From Pholis gunnellus (Eukaryota; Chordata; Actinopteri; Perciformes; Pholidae), in assembly GCA_910591455.2 (NCBI GenBank), contig OU342822.1:13151016-13215015 (forward strand): a stretch of DNA of 64,000 bases. The letters run 5' to 3'. Every line of letters starts with the position of its first letter. The stretch's first letter is position 1. Positions 44,987 to 58,000 of the stretch are shown one piece after another. The translations under genes were made by a program, and so were the position numbers. Under the pieces are notes generated by a model. The model worked only from the letters and a program-made list of their open reading frames with translations. It was not told where the DNA came from and did not search any database.

Positions 44987-46114
44987 TTGAAATTCTACAA
45001 ATTCTATCCTCTACATCCAATGCTGCAGAAAATGCTGAACAGGGCAGACATTTTGGACACAGCTCTTCCAGTTCAAAAGAATGTACCACATGAGTACAGC
45101 ACATACAGAGATGGTTCATACTGTAAAGAAAATTACCTCCTTAAGGGAGAGGAGTTCAAAATTGCTGTTGGACTTTACATAGATGATTTTGAAGTCTCCA
45201 ATCCATTAGGAACATCCAAAAAGAAACACAAAATGACTGCTGTGTATTGGGTGATAGCTAATGTGCCATCAAAATATAGGTCCGCACTCCAATCCATTCA
45301 GCTTACACTTTTATGTAAAGCTACAGATGTAAAAAAAAATATGGCTATGCAAACATTCTCTATCCTCTCCTTCAAGATCTGGTTTCTTTAGAGCAACACG
45401 GTCTTTATGTTGAGAAGTTGGGAGCATGTGTCAAAGGAACAGTGTTATATGTGGCTGCTGATAATTTGGCTGCTCATTCACTAGCAGGATTCTTCGAGAG
45501 CTTTGTGGTGGACAGGTCCTGCATGTTCTGCATGGCAACCAGGAACGAGATCCAAGAAAAGGAGGTCAATTCAGGCACCTTTGAACCCCGAACTAAAGAC
45601 ACACACAACCAGCAGGTGCAAGCAGGATCCCACTTTGGCTAAACAGTATGGTGTGAAAGGAAGATGTGTATTGACCGACAGTCTGGAGCACTTTCATGTT
45701 GTTTGTGGTTATCCCCCTGACATCCTGCATGACCTTTTCGAAGGCGTTGTTCCTGTTGAGTTATCGCTCTGCATTTCAGACCTGATTCGTAAGAAATATT
45801 TCACTTTAGAAACACTGAACCATGTCATCAAATCTTTTGCATATGCTTTTAATGACAAAACAGACCAGCCTCAGCTTATTGCCCGTGGCTTCTCTACGGA
45901 AGGGACCATAGGTGGAAATGGCCATGAGAACTGGGCTCTAATCAGACTGCTCCCACTTCTCATTGGCCATAAAGTACCCGAAGGAGACAATGCATGGGAC
46001 CTTCTGATGCTCCTCAAAGACATTGTTGAGTTGGCTGTAGCAACAAGGCACAAAGCATCAGAAAATGATGGTTTACTATTTGGATGCAAGTTCATTTTCC
46101 AAACCCTCAGTTGA
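44987..46114 (+). pseudogene. Broken transposon-derived coding region
   Basis: Three consecutive segments in two frames carry one continuous family resemblance. The first (44987 to about 45330) ends in IQLTLLCKATDVKK. The frame shifts at an A9 run (45331-45339), where one base appears to be lost. The second segment (to about 45625) carries DNLAAHSLAGFFESF and CMFCMATRNEIQ. A second shift near 45620-45630 leads to LAKQYGVKGRCVLTDSLEHF, GYPPDILHDLFEGVVPVEL and GGNGHENWALIRLLPLLIGH. It stops after FGCKFIFQTLS, earlier than expected for the family. The CxxC pair suggests a zinc-binding segment. There is no intact protein. Confidence 0.65.
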
Positions 46115-48365
46115 AATGGACAAAGTCACTACAGCATCTATCACATCTTACCCTGAGAATATTCAACAAGTGTTCTGCCAGAGAATTCCTCAGCTTGCAA
46201 CAGTTCTTGTTGCATAATCCTTCTTTGTAGATGGAATTAGATATTGTGCTGATATGACATAACCTCTGTTGGTTCATGCTCAGGCCATAAATTTAAGTAG
46301 ATCAAACAGATTGTGGCGATTAGCTCATAGATCCTGTTTGTCTGCAACGTCATGACTGCATGGTACCATGAGCATTTCAGATCTTTCGAACTCTGTCACA
46401 GCACTGACCCATCTCTGTGTGGTGCAACTAAAAGAGCTGAATGATGTTTTCCCTCTTCCAGCGTACAGATTTGGAAACAATTTAATAGTGACACTCAGGT
46501 GTTCTATTTTGTGTTAAACAGCCACAAGTGTGATTGCTGCAGTTAATCCAAGGAGCATGGCTCCCAATGGAGTATAAATGTAGGCCTAAATGGTCACATT
46601 TTGCAGCTTTTTTCATGCATGTGCTAAACGGTTTCTTGATGATACACTGCACCTGTCAAATTAAACATTTGTTTATTGGAACTTGCATCTCATACTTACT
46701 TACTAAGAAAAAAAACTGCTATGAAAATAACCAACCAATTTATTTATTCTTTGAACTACCCAGTGATGCCCTAGCACCCGCTCAGTGACACTCTAGCAAT
46801 CATCTAGCAATGGCTCAGCAAGCAAGCAACTGTTCTTGAGGATATGCATGTTTCCGACAAGCTACTTATTATTTTTATTCCCAAGATGACGACACAGCAG
46901 AAGATGATCAAACAGTACTTAAAGTTATTTGGTCAATGTGTCGATTTAAAAGTGTGCCTCTGCCAGACCTCTGTTTGATCTTTGCGCTGACTTCTGTGCA
47001 TGGTTGAACAAAGAGGAGCCAGCGTATCAAGTTAACATAAATATCAATTACCATTTGACCTGCATCACTTCAGGCATTTACAGACTCACATTGTTTTGTA
47101 ATGCATCCCATATGAAGGTGATGAGTGTAAATGGGACCATAGGTGGAAATGGCCATGAGAACTGGGCTCTAATCAGACTGCTCCCACTTCTCATTGGCCA
47201 TAAAGTACCCGAAGGAGACAATGCATGGGACCTTCTGATGCTCCTCAAAGACATTGTTGAGTTGGCTGTAGCAACAAGGCACAAAGCATCAGAAAATGAT
47301 GGTTTACTATTTGGATGCAAGTTCATTTTCCAAACCCTCAGTTGAAATGGACAAAGTCACTACAGCATCTATCACATCTTACCCTGAGAATATTCAACAA
47401 GTGTTCTGCCAGAGAATTCCTCAGCTTGCAACAGTTCTTGTTGCATAATCCTTCTTTGTAGATGGAATTAGATATTGTGCTGATATGATATAACCTCTGT
47501 TGGTTCATGCTCAGGCCATAAATTTAAGTAGATCAAACAGATTGTGGCGATTAGCTCATAGATCCTGTTTGTCTGCAACGTCATGACTGCATGGTACCAT
47601 GAGCAGTTCAGATCTTTCGAACTCTGTCACAGCACTGACCCATCTCTGTGTGTGGTGCAACTAAAAGAGCTGAATGATGTTTTCCCTCTTCCAGCGTACA
47701 GATTTGGAAACAATTTAATAGTGACACTCAGGCGTTCTATTTTGTGTTAAACAGCCACAAGTGCGATTGCTGCAGTTAATCCAAGGAGCATGGCTCCCAA
47801 TGGAGTATAAATGTAGGCCTAAATGGTCACATTTTGCAGCTTTTTTCATGCATGTGCTAAACGGTTTCTTGATGATACACTGCACCTGTCAAATTAAACA
47901 TTTGTTTATTGGAACTTGCATCTCATACTTACTTACTAAGAAAAAAAACTGCTATGAAAATAACCAACCAATTTATTTATTCTTTGAACTACCCAGTGAT
48001 GCCCTAGCACCCGCTCAGTGACACTCTAGCAATCATCTAGCAATGGCTCAGCAAGCAAGCAACTGTTCTTGAGGATATGCATGTTTCCGACAAGCTACTT
48101 ATTATTTTTATTCCCAAGATGACGACACAGCAGAAGATGATCAAACAGTACTTAAAGTTATTTGGTCAATGTGTCGATTTAAAAGTGTGCCTCTGCCAGA
48201 CCTCTGTTTGATCTTTGCGCTGACTTCTGTGCATGGTTGAACAAAGAGGAGCCAGCGTATCAAGTTAACATAAATATCAATTACCATTTGACCTGCATCA
48301 CTTCAGGCATTTACAGACTCACATTGTTTTGTAATGCATCCCATATGAAGGTGATGAGTGTAAAT
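45902..48365 (+). repeat. Head-to-tail tandem duplication, 2 x about 1.23 kb
   Basis: Unit 1 is 45902-47132 (1,231 bases) and unit 2 is 47133-48365 (1,233 bases). By eye they differ at only about five places: C/T near 46258, T/G near 46376, a 2-base TG insertion near 47650, T/C near 46500, and T/C near 46531. Identity is therefore above 99%. At the junction AAATG runs directly into GGACCATAGG, so there is at most a base or two of microhomology. Confidence 0.95.
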
Positions 48366-49932
48366 GACTAACCACTAGGTGGCAGTAGAGGTTGTCCTGC
48401 AATCATCCTGCTTTGAGTTCCCAGAACTGACAGTTGTAAATAGACTTGATAGTCTTGAATTAAAACACTAGGTGTAATTGTGGGTAATTTATACTCTATC
48501 CGAGCTGTTTTAATCCCAGAAAAACATATACCGTATATTTATTTAAATTATTTAAAAGGAATTCCTATACATTTCAAAAGGAAAGCAAAAATCAGTCGCC
48601 TAATTGACAGGGCAGTAATGCATAACGTCATAAACAAACTTACAAACTGTGACTGATGAACTGATTGATTGAGCAGCTAACTTCTGAGCATGTTGCTGCA
48701 GTTAATCCATTAAGACCAACAGCACCAGTCTTAATAAAATGTTCAGCCTTTATTTGAAGTGTCATTTCAACTCCAAAGAGGGCAGTAGAGAGCTAATTAT
48801 AAGTCAACGTCCAATCGCAACATTTTACCATTGAGTCTGAAAAGCAGAAATAAGGCTGACATATTATTATCCTGCATTGATTTTCTTAGATTTTAGCCAT
48901 GTTAGGATGTTGTGTAGCCAGGCAAATCCACTTTTGTGAGCGGTGCTTGTCTTCATCCAAAATGAATCCATTTGGAAGGCCACATAAATGGCATGTCCTC
49001 TCTTAGGATAAAATATCAACAACATATTTAGGAAACAGGCTGCACAAGAAGGATTGCTGATTATTAATTGTTAACAAATTATGGATGAGTTAGTGATCGT
49101 TGGAGGGGAATAAATGACAAAGTAGTAGAAGCAACTTGAGAAGACGATGAGGCCCAGTGTTGGCTTACACGTTCACTTTTGGAGAATTATTGCCAAGGAA
49201 AATAAAACACAGAAGTTAGTTTGAGTAAGATTATAAGAACTAACTGATTAGTGTTAGTAACAGGTTACAAATTTTGCAGCCAAAAAAAGAAAAGTATGCA
49301 AATCAAGGCTGAGCTGCCGCGATTGGTGAGAGCGCCAACTTGTTTGCAGATGCAGAAAGGGACCTACATGGGCCGGTGGTGCTGGCCCTGCCCATATCTA
49401 GAGTTACACCGTAACCCGAGAGTCTGTCGGGCGGGAGAGAGGCAACCCGAGGGAGGGAGCAGAGCAATGTGTGTGTGATATGAGGCTGACAGAAAGAAAA
49501 AGAAAGCAATTAAAGGGGTGTGTGTGTGTTTGGGAAAAGGGGGACTTGAGAGCGTGAGGAGGGAGTTCCCAAAGTTTTCAAGAGGGCGGCACACATTGTA
49601 CTTTTGAATCTCCTTGCCGAGCCTCATGACATACACTGGCATGCACAAAATAATTCAGGTTCATTCATGTCGGCTCACACATGTGCAATGGTTCATGAGC
49701 AGAGGTGTTCTTGACATGCGTGAGTTTCATTTACTTACTGGGTCTTATGGTGGACTTTAAACTTGAAGGGAAGGAGAGGCTGGATGAGAAGAGAAGAGAA
49801 GAGAAGGAAAGAACAACTCTTTGACAAGAGGGAGAGGAAGAATGGGATAGAAACAGCAAAGGGAAAAACAAAACTTCTACTTGAGGAGATGGACTGAAGC
49901 GAGCCAGAGGGACAGAAAGGACAAAATAGTGG
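48366..49932 (+). other. Divergent intergenic region, mettl24 side (presumed mettl24 promoter and 5' UTR)
   Basis: This side contains a full CTCF core match (48372-48386), AT-rich sequence to about 49250, then GC-richer, purine-rich sequence (GAGAAGAGAAGAG near 49785-49805) leading into mettl24 exon 1. The transcription start and any TATA box could not be placed with confidence. Confidence 0.55.
48372..48386 (+). promoter_or_regulatory. CTCF core motif, full consensus match
   Basis: CCACTAGGTGGCAGT matches CCASYAGRKGGCRSY at all 15 positions. It lies 7 bases after the end of the tandem duplication, between two divergently transcribed genes. Binding is not shown by sequence alone; the same phrase also occurs inside some vertebrate repeats. 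Confidence 0.55.
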
Positions 49933-50256
49933 ATGGACATGGGCAGAGAGCGTCTCACCCGGGGATTGCTGCTGCGTTTGGGTGTTCTGCTCACTGCTGT
50001 GTGTGTGTGCGTTCATGTTTACCTGGAGACAAGTTGGCGGGGAGCACCTACTCCCGTGGGACGTCCCACCCAGTCTAGTCAGGACTGGGGCCAACAAAGC
50101 AGAACCAAACTAGAAGCAGAGGAGCAGGACAGAAGCATTAAAAGGAGAATCTCTTATGTTCGAACACTAAAGAAGGACAGCCAAGCTAGGAAGAGGGACG
50201 AAGACGGAGAGGAGCCCTCACCACCGTGCTGCGCACCTCTCCGCCCGCACAGAAAG
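49933..50256 (+). CDS. mettl24: mettl24 exon 1
   Basis: The exon has 108 codons before the donor GTATGT. An in-frame TAG sits at 49927-49929, just upstream of the first ATG (49933). A second ATG at 49939 has G at -3 and G at +4, a better context, and may be the real start, giving two fewer residues. A hydrophobic segment (LLLRLGVLLTAVCVCVHVY) near residue 11 looks like a signal anchor or signal peptide. A charged, disordered stem (SIKRRISYVRTLKKDSQARK, then acidic residues) follows. Only the N-terminal layout and the neighbour exon support the identity. Confidence 0.75.
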
Positions 50257-51513
50257 GTATGTGCGATAACCCATCAACGTTTGAGTTCTTAATTGCTGCG
50301 ATTAATATTCTTGTAAGGTTATCTGATCCTAAATCAGTGTAGTAGAAGACAGAGCGGCTCACTAAAGGAGCTTTCACTCCGTCTCTGAGGCACTGGATTA
50401 AAGCTCAGTAATCTCAGGAGGGTGATGAAGGAAGAACAGGCAGCAGAATCAATGCCTGTTCAATGAGCACTTCTGAAATGCTTCTCAACTGCTGAAGTTG
50501 ATACAGAGTTTGTCACTTCTTTTTTTTTTTGATAGATGTATACAATTTCAAACAGGTGTGAGTTTAACCCAAAATACAACCAAGAAACCCTCCACGCTGG
50601 CTGTTTCGTATCAGTGGCAAATCTACACAGAGTCAAGTCTAACAAAGAGCCATTCATGTAATGCCTATTGGAGCAAACACAGCTATCCACACACACACAC
50701 ACACACAACACACTCCACTCTAAAGGGGCTTAACCCTTAACCTACAGGGTGTGGTAAAGCACTGGCATAACACAACACCTACTTTCTGTGTCTCTTCATG
50801 CCTTTTATTTTTTCTCTTTGATTTTCTCAGCTATGTGCTCTAACCTCTATTTTGTCATTTGATCTCTGCATCCATCCATCTCCCTTTTGTTCCCTTTCAC
50901 TTCCATTTTCCATCAACCCTCCCACACTCCCACACACACACACACACAAATCTGTCTTTCCTTGACATTCTTCTCTCTTTCAATCCCCGATTTCCTCTTC
51001 TCCACTGAGTCTTCTTCCTGATACTTTGGGGCAACAAATGCTTGTCTTTAAATCTTTAATGACTTAAACCAACGAGACTGAGGAGCGACAGCTTCTTAAA
51101 TGCTGTTTTAAAATCACTGCAAGGCTTTTATGCCACATCGAGGGATGGACACTTGTGTGCCATCAATATTACATACCACCATATGCTCGACACAAAGTTT
51201 GTCACATAAGTTGCCCTGAAGGGGCCCTGATGAAATTTATGTGTCATATGCTACAGCCATTTAACTCTCTCTCTCTCTCGATATCTCTTCTACCTACACC
51301 CCTTCTCGCTATTTCTTGCTTTAGTCTCTCATCTCGAAGATCACGGTTGCGCTGTTGCTCTGTCATGTTACCTTGTCCCCGATGTTCGTGCTCTCATCCT
51401 CCCTCTTGCTTTTTTATCTCTCCTGTCTGTTTCAATTTAAAACTTCAGCCTCGCCTCACACTTCTAACCCATATATATTTTCTCTCTTCCTTTAACTTCT
51501 CTCTCCCTCTCTC

Positions 51514-51566
<53 letters not shown>

Positions 51567-54500
51567 GTCTCTTTTCCCCGGGTGCTCACTAGCTCACAGC
51601 CTGCTCTCTCCTCTCGGCACATATTAATGCGCCGCAGATGAAATAATGGGATGGAAAGCAGGACAGTTGCTCAGCAAGGAAGATGATGAGGACGCCTCCA
51701 GTGATCTTGATGAATAGCAACGGAAAGATTCAAGAGAACAATCCTAGAGAAGCTCAGTTATCAGTTTGCAAGGTGGAAAAATAACCTTTATAGCCTGAAG
51801 TTATATCTTTATAAAGCTGTGTCCATGATGCCATGCTATGCACTCATTGATTTCAGATCGTCTGGGTCATATCAATGGGTTTGTTTAGAATAGAGTTGCA
51901 GTGTACTGCTGTAAAAATGAGAGGGTCTGCGGGCCTTCTTGTTTGGCATGCCATTGAAAAGGGCACAACATGCTTTATTTCGTATTTCCGTTAGCCTGCC
52001 ATGATGTTTGGCATCTGGTTTCTGCTGTCAACACATTGTGGAAATTAGTACTATTAGTACAAGACAAGTCAAATTGTTATTATTATACATTTAATATAAT
52101 CCACCAAACAGTTGTATTGTGGTTGGAGACACTCTTTATTCTTCTTCTAAGAAATGTTGATTAGGTTTTATCACCTGTTTATGGTTACATATGGAGTTTT
52201 ATTTCTGTCTCAATCATAACATTTTCTCTTTCACATTATGTGGTTGATTGATGCCATTTTGATGGCATGCCAACAACTAACTACACAGTGACACAGCTTC
52301 GCAAACACCACACCAGCTGCTCTGTTCTCTCTGCTGCCGTTTGAAAATGGCAAAAGTTCAGGATTTTATTTTTACTTTGAGAAGAGAAAAATCATTCAGA
52401 AAGGCATTCAAGGAACTGTAGCGTCGATATGTGACAGGACATACTGTTGCTGACAAATTCAGCGAGAGACTGAGAGAGATGGAGAGCTTAAGGGACTGTT
52501 TTAGTAATAACCAATAAAGGAAATCTAATCTCTTAGCTGTCAGACATCCACGGGAATACACTCACACACATCCTCTTTAATCATTTACCTCTTGCAGCCT
52601 TTCTTCCCCGCTGGGGAAACGAGGAGAGGGATGACTAGTTAAATTATACACAGACGTGAAATGTGTTGCGCCAAACAGCAGCAGCGATGATGAAGGGAGA
52701 GAAAGAGAGAAAGATAAAGAGCAGGAACAGCATGCACTGATGACTCAGCCTTTTGACTTTAACACAGTAATAAACAGACTACCGCCCCTAAGTCACAGTG
52801 ACGCACTCCAACATATTTCTATCTTTCCTGCTGAAAACTACTAAAAGCTTCGGAAAAGACAAGTAGCTGCCGGCAGCTTAAAAAGTCGCCAGACGTCACC
52901 AGATGACGCCATATGCTACTTTGCATGACTATGCCTCCGACACTCACCTACTGCCGTTGGTGGGAGCGGAAGTGCCGCTATTACCCTGGTTGGATGAGAG
53001 AAGCAAGTACCAAAGATGTATATTCTGAATTATTGTACAAATCAATATCTAGAATGAATAAATTAGGTCAGCAGAGGTGACCTCTATTGACATTCTGAGA
53101 CGAGGCTGGGTCATCTCAAAGAACTCTCCGATGACCTGGACCAGAATGAACTCATGTCTCTCACTGCTGGTCTCTCACGAGCTGCAGTGAAATCCACACA
53201 GACTCAGATCTTAATATTTACTGGCTTCAAGCCTCCCAGCAGATAGATATGGAGGATTAAAAATGTCAATGGAATAAAGAAGAAATGGTACGATATGAAA
53301 ATTGCCTTAAAAAAACAAACCTTTTATTGTCACAGAAAGGCAATTGATGAACAACGGGGAGGGGGTCAAGGGGAAGTCTCTATCACGGAGAAGGATGAAA
53401 GAACACGTTCTATAATAGGTGACGTTGCACTGTCAGACATCGCAACGGAAGATGGTCCCCTGGACTGCGACTCGCATAAACCGGCATGTGAAGAACCATT
53501 CATCTATTCAATTCAATTCAATTCATTTTTGTATAGCCCAAAATCACAAATTACACATTTAACTAAATGCACGTGATTCCTATGACAGGTCTGAACAACT
53601 TGTAATGTGGCAAAATCACTCGTATGAACCACTGAAGAAGGAAACTGTTAGTCCGAGTGATTCTTGCATGAGGCCCAATATGTTCAGTTAGTAGCTTGGA
53701 AGTGATTTATTCTTTGCTCTTTACTTGAATCACCTGAAAGAAACTAAACACAAAAATCTCTCCAAATTTGTGTAGAAATGATTTCTGAATATTTAACTGT
53801 GACACAGGTATACAGCCCTTTCATGGCATATTCTCCCTGCCTGCTCTCCACAGCATCCCATTTCAGATGTGACGGTTCTGTGAATGTGTGATTCTACAGA
53901 AATTCTGTCTTGAACTCACTCGGAGGTTTGTCCCAGATAGGTCAGCTGCCATTCACATGTCACACCCACTCAACATCAAAGCCCACAGGCAGGCGGCACA
54001 TAGATCACAACAGAGAAGCGAAGTGGAACCATGCAGCCTTTCAGACCAAGACTCCCAGTTTTAGAAGATTTTATAACATGAAACACAAGACCATGCAATA
54101 CTCATCTTTTCCTTTTTAAATGATCCAGCAGAGGGGAATTAAATAAACACAGCAATGGCCTTTGAGTTGACTCCAGCACTCTGTTTGGATAAATCAGAAT
54201 ACTTTTGATGGCATTAATTGATTCCACCGATAAACACTAATAAGCCAGAGCAGCCTGCACTTTAAATCAAATGATTTCTTTTAATTAGATGGGACACAAG
54301 TTAATCTATCTGCAAGGCAAGTACTGATTAGTTGCACCTGAACGTTGATTAGTTCAGTGTTGGGATAAAACCAGAAAAAGAAAAAGCCACTTTGTGATGT
54401 CTGAGCCAACCGCTGCCAGTCAGTATTGGTTCCCCAGTGGAATTTCTAATGCAGAAACCCGGTGACCTTGGTCATGTCTTGGAAAGCTAAAAGACCTCGG

Positions 54501-54964
54501 CTCAACAGAACGAGAGGAAGAGAGAGAGAGCGAGAGAGAGAGAGAGAGAGAGAGAGATAGATAGAGCGAGAGAGAGAGAGGCCGTTAGAGAAGAATTTGA
54601 AGGTTGCCTTCTGTAATCCCAAAGGTGTGACTGGAGTCAGTTCTCAGGCATCTTTAACCTCTGGCTGGATGATCTGAGGAACCAGTGAGTCACAAGGAAT
54701 CAAGGGCTTGGAAGCTGACATGTCACCTGGGTCACACTCAACTTTCTGTTCTTGAGCTGAAAATGTCATCTATTGCAAACAGCGCCTAGTGCAGCTGCCG
54801 TCCCAACTTGGGTTGTTTACACACTTCTATTGACTCATAATACAAAAGCCTTCATGACCAAGAAAATTCATGGCGTTTTGATGTGACATTTATCGAAGCA
54901 AAAACATGTGTGTTTATTCACCACATAGTGAATTATTTAGTCAGTGAAGCTGTAACTGAATTGT

Positions 54965-55034
<70 letters not shown>

Positions 55035-58000
55035 TATATATATATAGCTAGAGTGCCAGAGACTGAAATGAAAATATATTCCTCATTTTCCCTTAAAAGC
55101 CCAAATGGAACAGCTCAACATTTTGGGAGATTTGCTGTCTAGCAGAGACTATGATGAAAACAATGATACCACTCCAGTATGATATTGATCTTCTCATGTG
55201 ACTCTCAGCAAAAAAAAAGCAAATTAAGCTTATTGTCAAAATGTCAAACTATTGCTTTAAGGTTGTCTGCAATTGTCACGTAAGGTACTGTAGAATTAAA
55301 AACATGCGGAATATCTTTTAATTGTTGTTAAAAACAAGTGCAAACTAACCAGCTAGGATGTTAGGATCACAGGCACCTTGAAAGCAGCTTACATGAACAA
55401 GGTGTTATCACTCCAGGCAGATGAAATACATATGTTTAGACATGCGAGCTCTTTGATTTCCAATATTTTTGGATCATATTTCATATAACTGCAGTAGCGT
55501 TGCATCACCCCTTATGCACACACCAGCCACCCAGGAGGGGTAAACCTGCTCTACACATGCACACAGCTTTGCTTGCTCAATGCTAGATTAGTAACCAAGT
55601 CCAACTAAGGAAAACAAGCCGGCCTGGAATCTTTGCCAAGTTACGGGGGGAAGAAGCACAGAGAGACCTTTCAGATAATCAATCACTCCTTCTCGTCAAA
55701 CTTACAATAATATGAATATTTGATCACCTTGAGCAAGGGTTTACACACTTTTTAAACAAGAGCAACAGCTGAGAGGGTATCTGGAGCTGAGAAGATGTTA
55801 CTACTTTTTTTCGGTCATAATGTAGAAACATTGTGGATGCGTTTGTTTTTTATTTGAATGTGAAACTAGGCAGAGAAAAAAGTCTGAGGCCATAGTTGAG
55901 ACCTGAAAGCGTCTGGTCGCTACTTTTAAATGCAGATCCATACAAGCCTTTCCTCAACCAAGAAGATCAAAACCATATGTTGCAGATGGAGAAACAGAAG
56001 CCACTTAATGCTCTAAATGTTATTGACTGAACAAACAGTGGGTCTGTTGTGTGCGCTAACTTGTATCGGACAAAGACTCCCACTGAAGGGGGGAAAAGTC
56101 AGTGTCAGACTGTCAAGTCCAGAGCCTCCATCTCACAATACTCCCCTCAGACATGGACGCCTTGTCTGGAACATTCCAGAAAGTTCTCAGTCTCCCTCCC
56201 AGCTTATATGAATGAGTGCATTGACCTCTGAAATCGCTCGCTCCCATCTTTACCACTCAATTTCACTGCCCCATCCATGTACACATGCACTCACGCTCAC
56301 CATGAATACCTACTTCTAGCAAATGTCACTTTGTGTGCCACCAAAAAGCCTGCGGTTTGTTTGCGTAGCAGAAATCCATTTCAGAGGCATTTGCCGTGCA
56401 CCTAAGCCACATGTGTCTGGTTACAAAAACAACAGACGGCACAAAGCAACAGAGAGGGCCAGTGAACATCAGGAGCAATCGTTTAAAGAGCTTTTTGTTG
56501 CTCGAAGCCATATCTAAAACACCTTGAAAATCATATTTCTGCCTTTCTGTCTCTCACTCAGTACATCTATTTGATAGCTGATACTGCGTGTTAATGAGAA
56601 TGGAAAACATATGGAGAGGAAGGCACAGAGAAGGGAGATTAAATTATAAACACAAACACAAGTGGGGTGCTTGTGGAGACACCACTGCTCAGTAATAATG
56701 TTGGCAGGACTCTAATCTCACAAAACAAACACGAAAATTGACAATTATGCTATGACAAGGCTTGAATATACAACCCCCTTGCCATATCTTTCAATTCATT
56801 ACCATTTTCATATTTAGAATTTAATTTATGTGCAAGAAACAAATTGGCAAGAAAAGTAAAAGGATGATGATATTTCTGCTCCGTCTCAGGAAATGAATGT
56901 CATATGGTGCTCAGCGGGCTCTTTCTGCTCTTCCCAACTCGACATCACACTCAGATCTCACATCTGGGATACTGTCCAGGAAGCCTGCTAACAATAAGAC
57001 CGCATCTGTCTGTTAACATGCTGGCCAAGAGGGCACTGATTCAAACAAGACACGAGCAAATCAGCCAGCATCGTGTCATCAACTGTGTCAATCACCTTTT
57101 GTCCGAGTTGCATCCCCTACACGACCATTTCAATCCTTGTAAATCTCCCACCGTGGCTTTGTTATGTTGTTGTGCTTCTATCAGCTACATGCATACCTGT
57201 ATTAAATGACAGCTGCTATCTTCACAGCCTTACAACTGAATGTCTTTCCATCACACGCTCCTGCTGTGGAGTGCACAAATGTCTGTCTTTGTTTAAAGAC
57301 AGTGCTGGAAATAGGCCGCAATCACAACCGTTTCATTTGTGCCAATAAACGAGAGGTCTTTATTAGTTTTCAGGCTTGCTAGTGTGGACGGAAATGAATT
57401 CTAAAACGGAGCTGAAACGGCCAAGTGGATGGAGATCATTTTCGTTTTAAAACGGGGTTTTAAAACGAAAAAATGTATCTACCCTGTCCTTTTTTGCAAC
57501 CATTATCTAATGAATTTATGTTTCATTCAACTCATAAAGTGTCCTCTTATCTGACATTTAGTTGTCTGTCACGGTACTCCTTGTGAAATTAAAGGCACAG
57601 TATATTGAGTATGCTTGTAAAGATGTACCTGGAACAAAAAACAGGAAAAAAATGCAAATGCTTCGCATTGGCAAGACGGTACCATGTAGGCGATGGCTTA
57701 AAGTGCTGAGCGAGAATAGGCTCACGCAGGTCTTCGATCAGCTTTGATTTACAACACGTGGGCAGATGGTGCTACTGCCAAGTTGTGTGCAGAATGACGA
57801 ATGAGAGTGTGTGTGTGTGTGTGTGCTGTAATGTAACAATGAATGCAAAGCCTCAATGTCAAACAATATTCAGAGGTTAATTCAACTCCCCCACTTTACA
57901 ATAAACTAGGATTGCTAGAGTCGTTTTGCAACTTTCTTTCTCTTTTCTCTCTTTCTAGTAGAGGCATACCAGATGTGGGTTTGTCAGATGCCTTTGAGAC

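Larger units (their letters stand above)
44960..48365 (+). mobile_element. Decayed DNA-transposon-like gene with tandemly duplicated 3' part
   Basis: The coding remnant at 44987-46114 and its 3' flank, present twice, resemble a multi-copy fish gene family of probable DNA-transposon origin. The recognisable run is IDDFEVSNPLGTSKKKHKM, then ADNLAAHSLAGF, then CMFCMATR, then GYPPDILHDLFEGVVPVEL. The family class (EnSpm/CACTA-like or other) is my inference and not proved; I could not define terminal inverted repeats. The left border is therefore uncertain; the right border is set by the end of the second duplicate. Confidence 0.6.

Noticed and set aside
47004..47345. 113-residue frame as an independent gene
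   Set aside because: It is the duplicated 3' fragment of the transposon-like gene fused by the tandem junction to non-coding sequence.
48773..48787. Possible second CTCF site near AAAGAGGGCAGTAG
   Set aside because: The 5' half of the consensus is poorly matched, so it is not distinguishable from chance.
51155..51592. 145-residue frame ending in Ser/Leu repeats
   Set aside because: The second half is a CT microsatellite and the first half has no recognised features.
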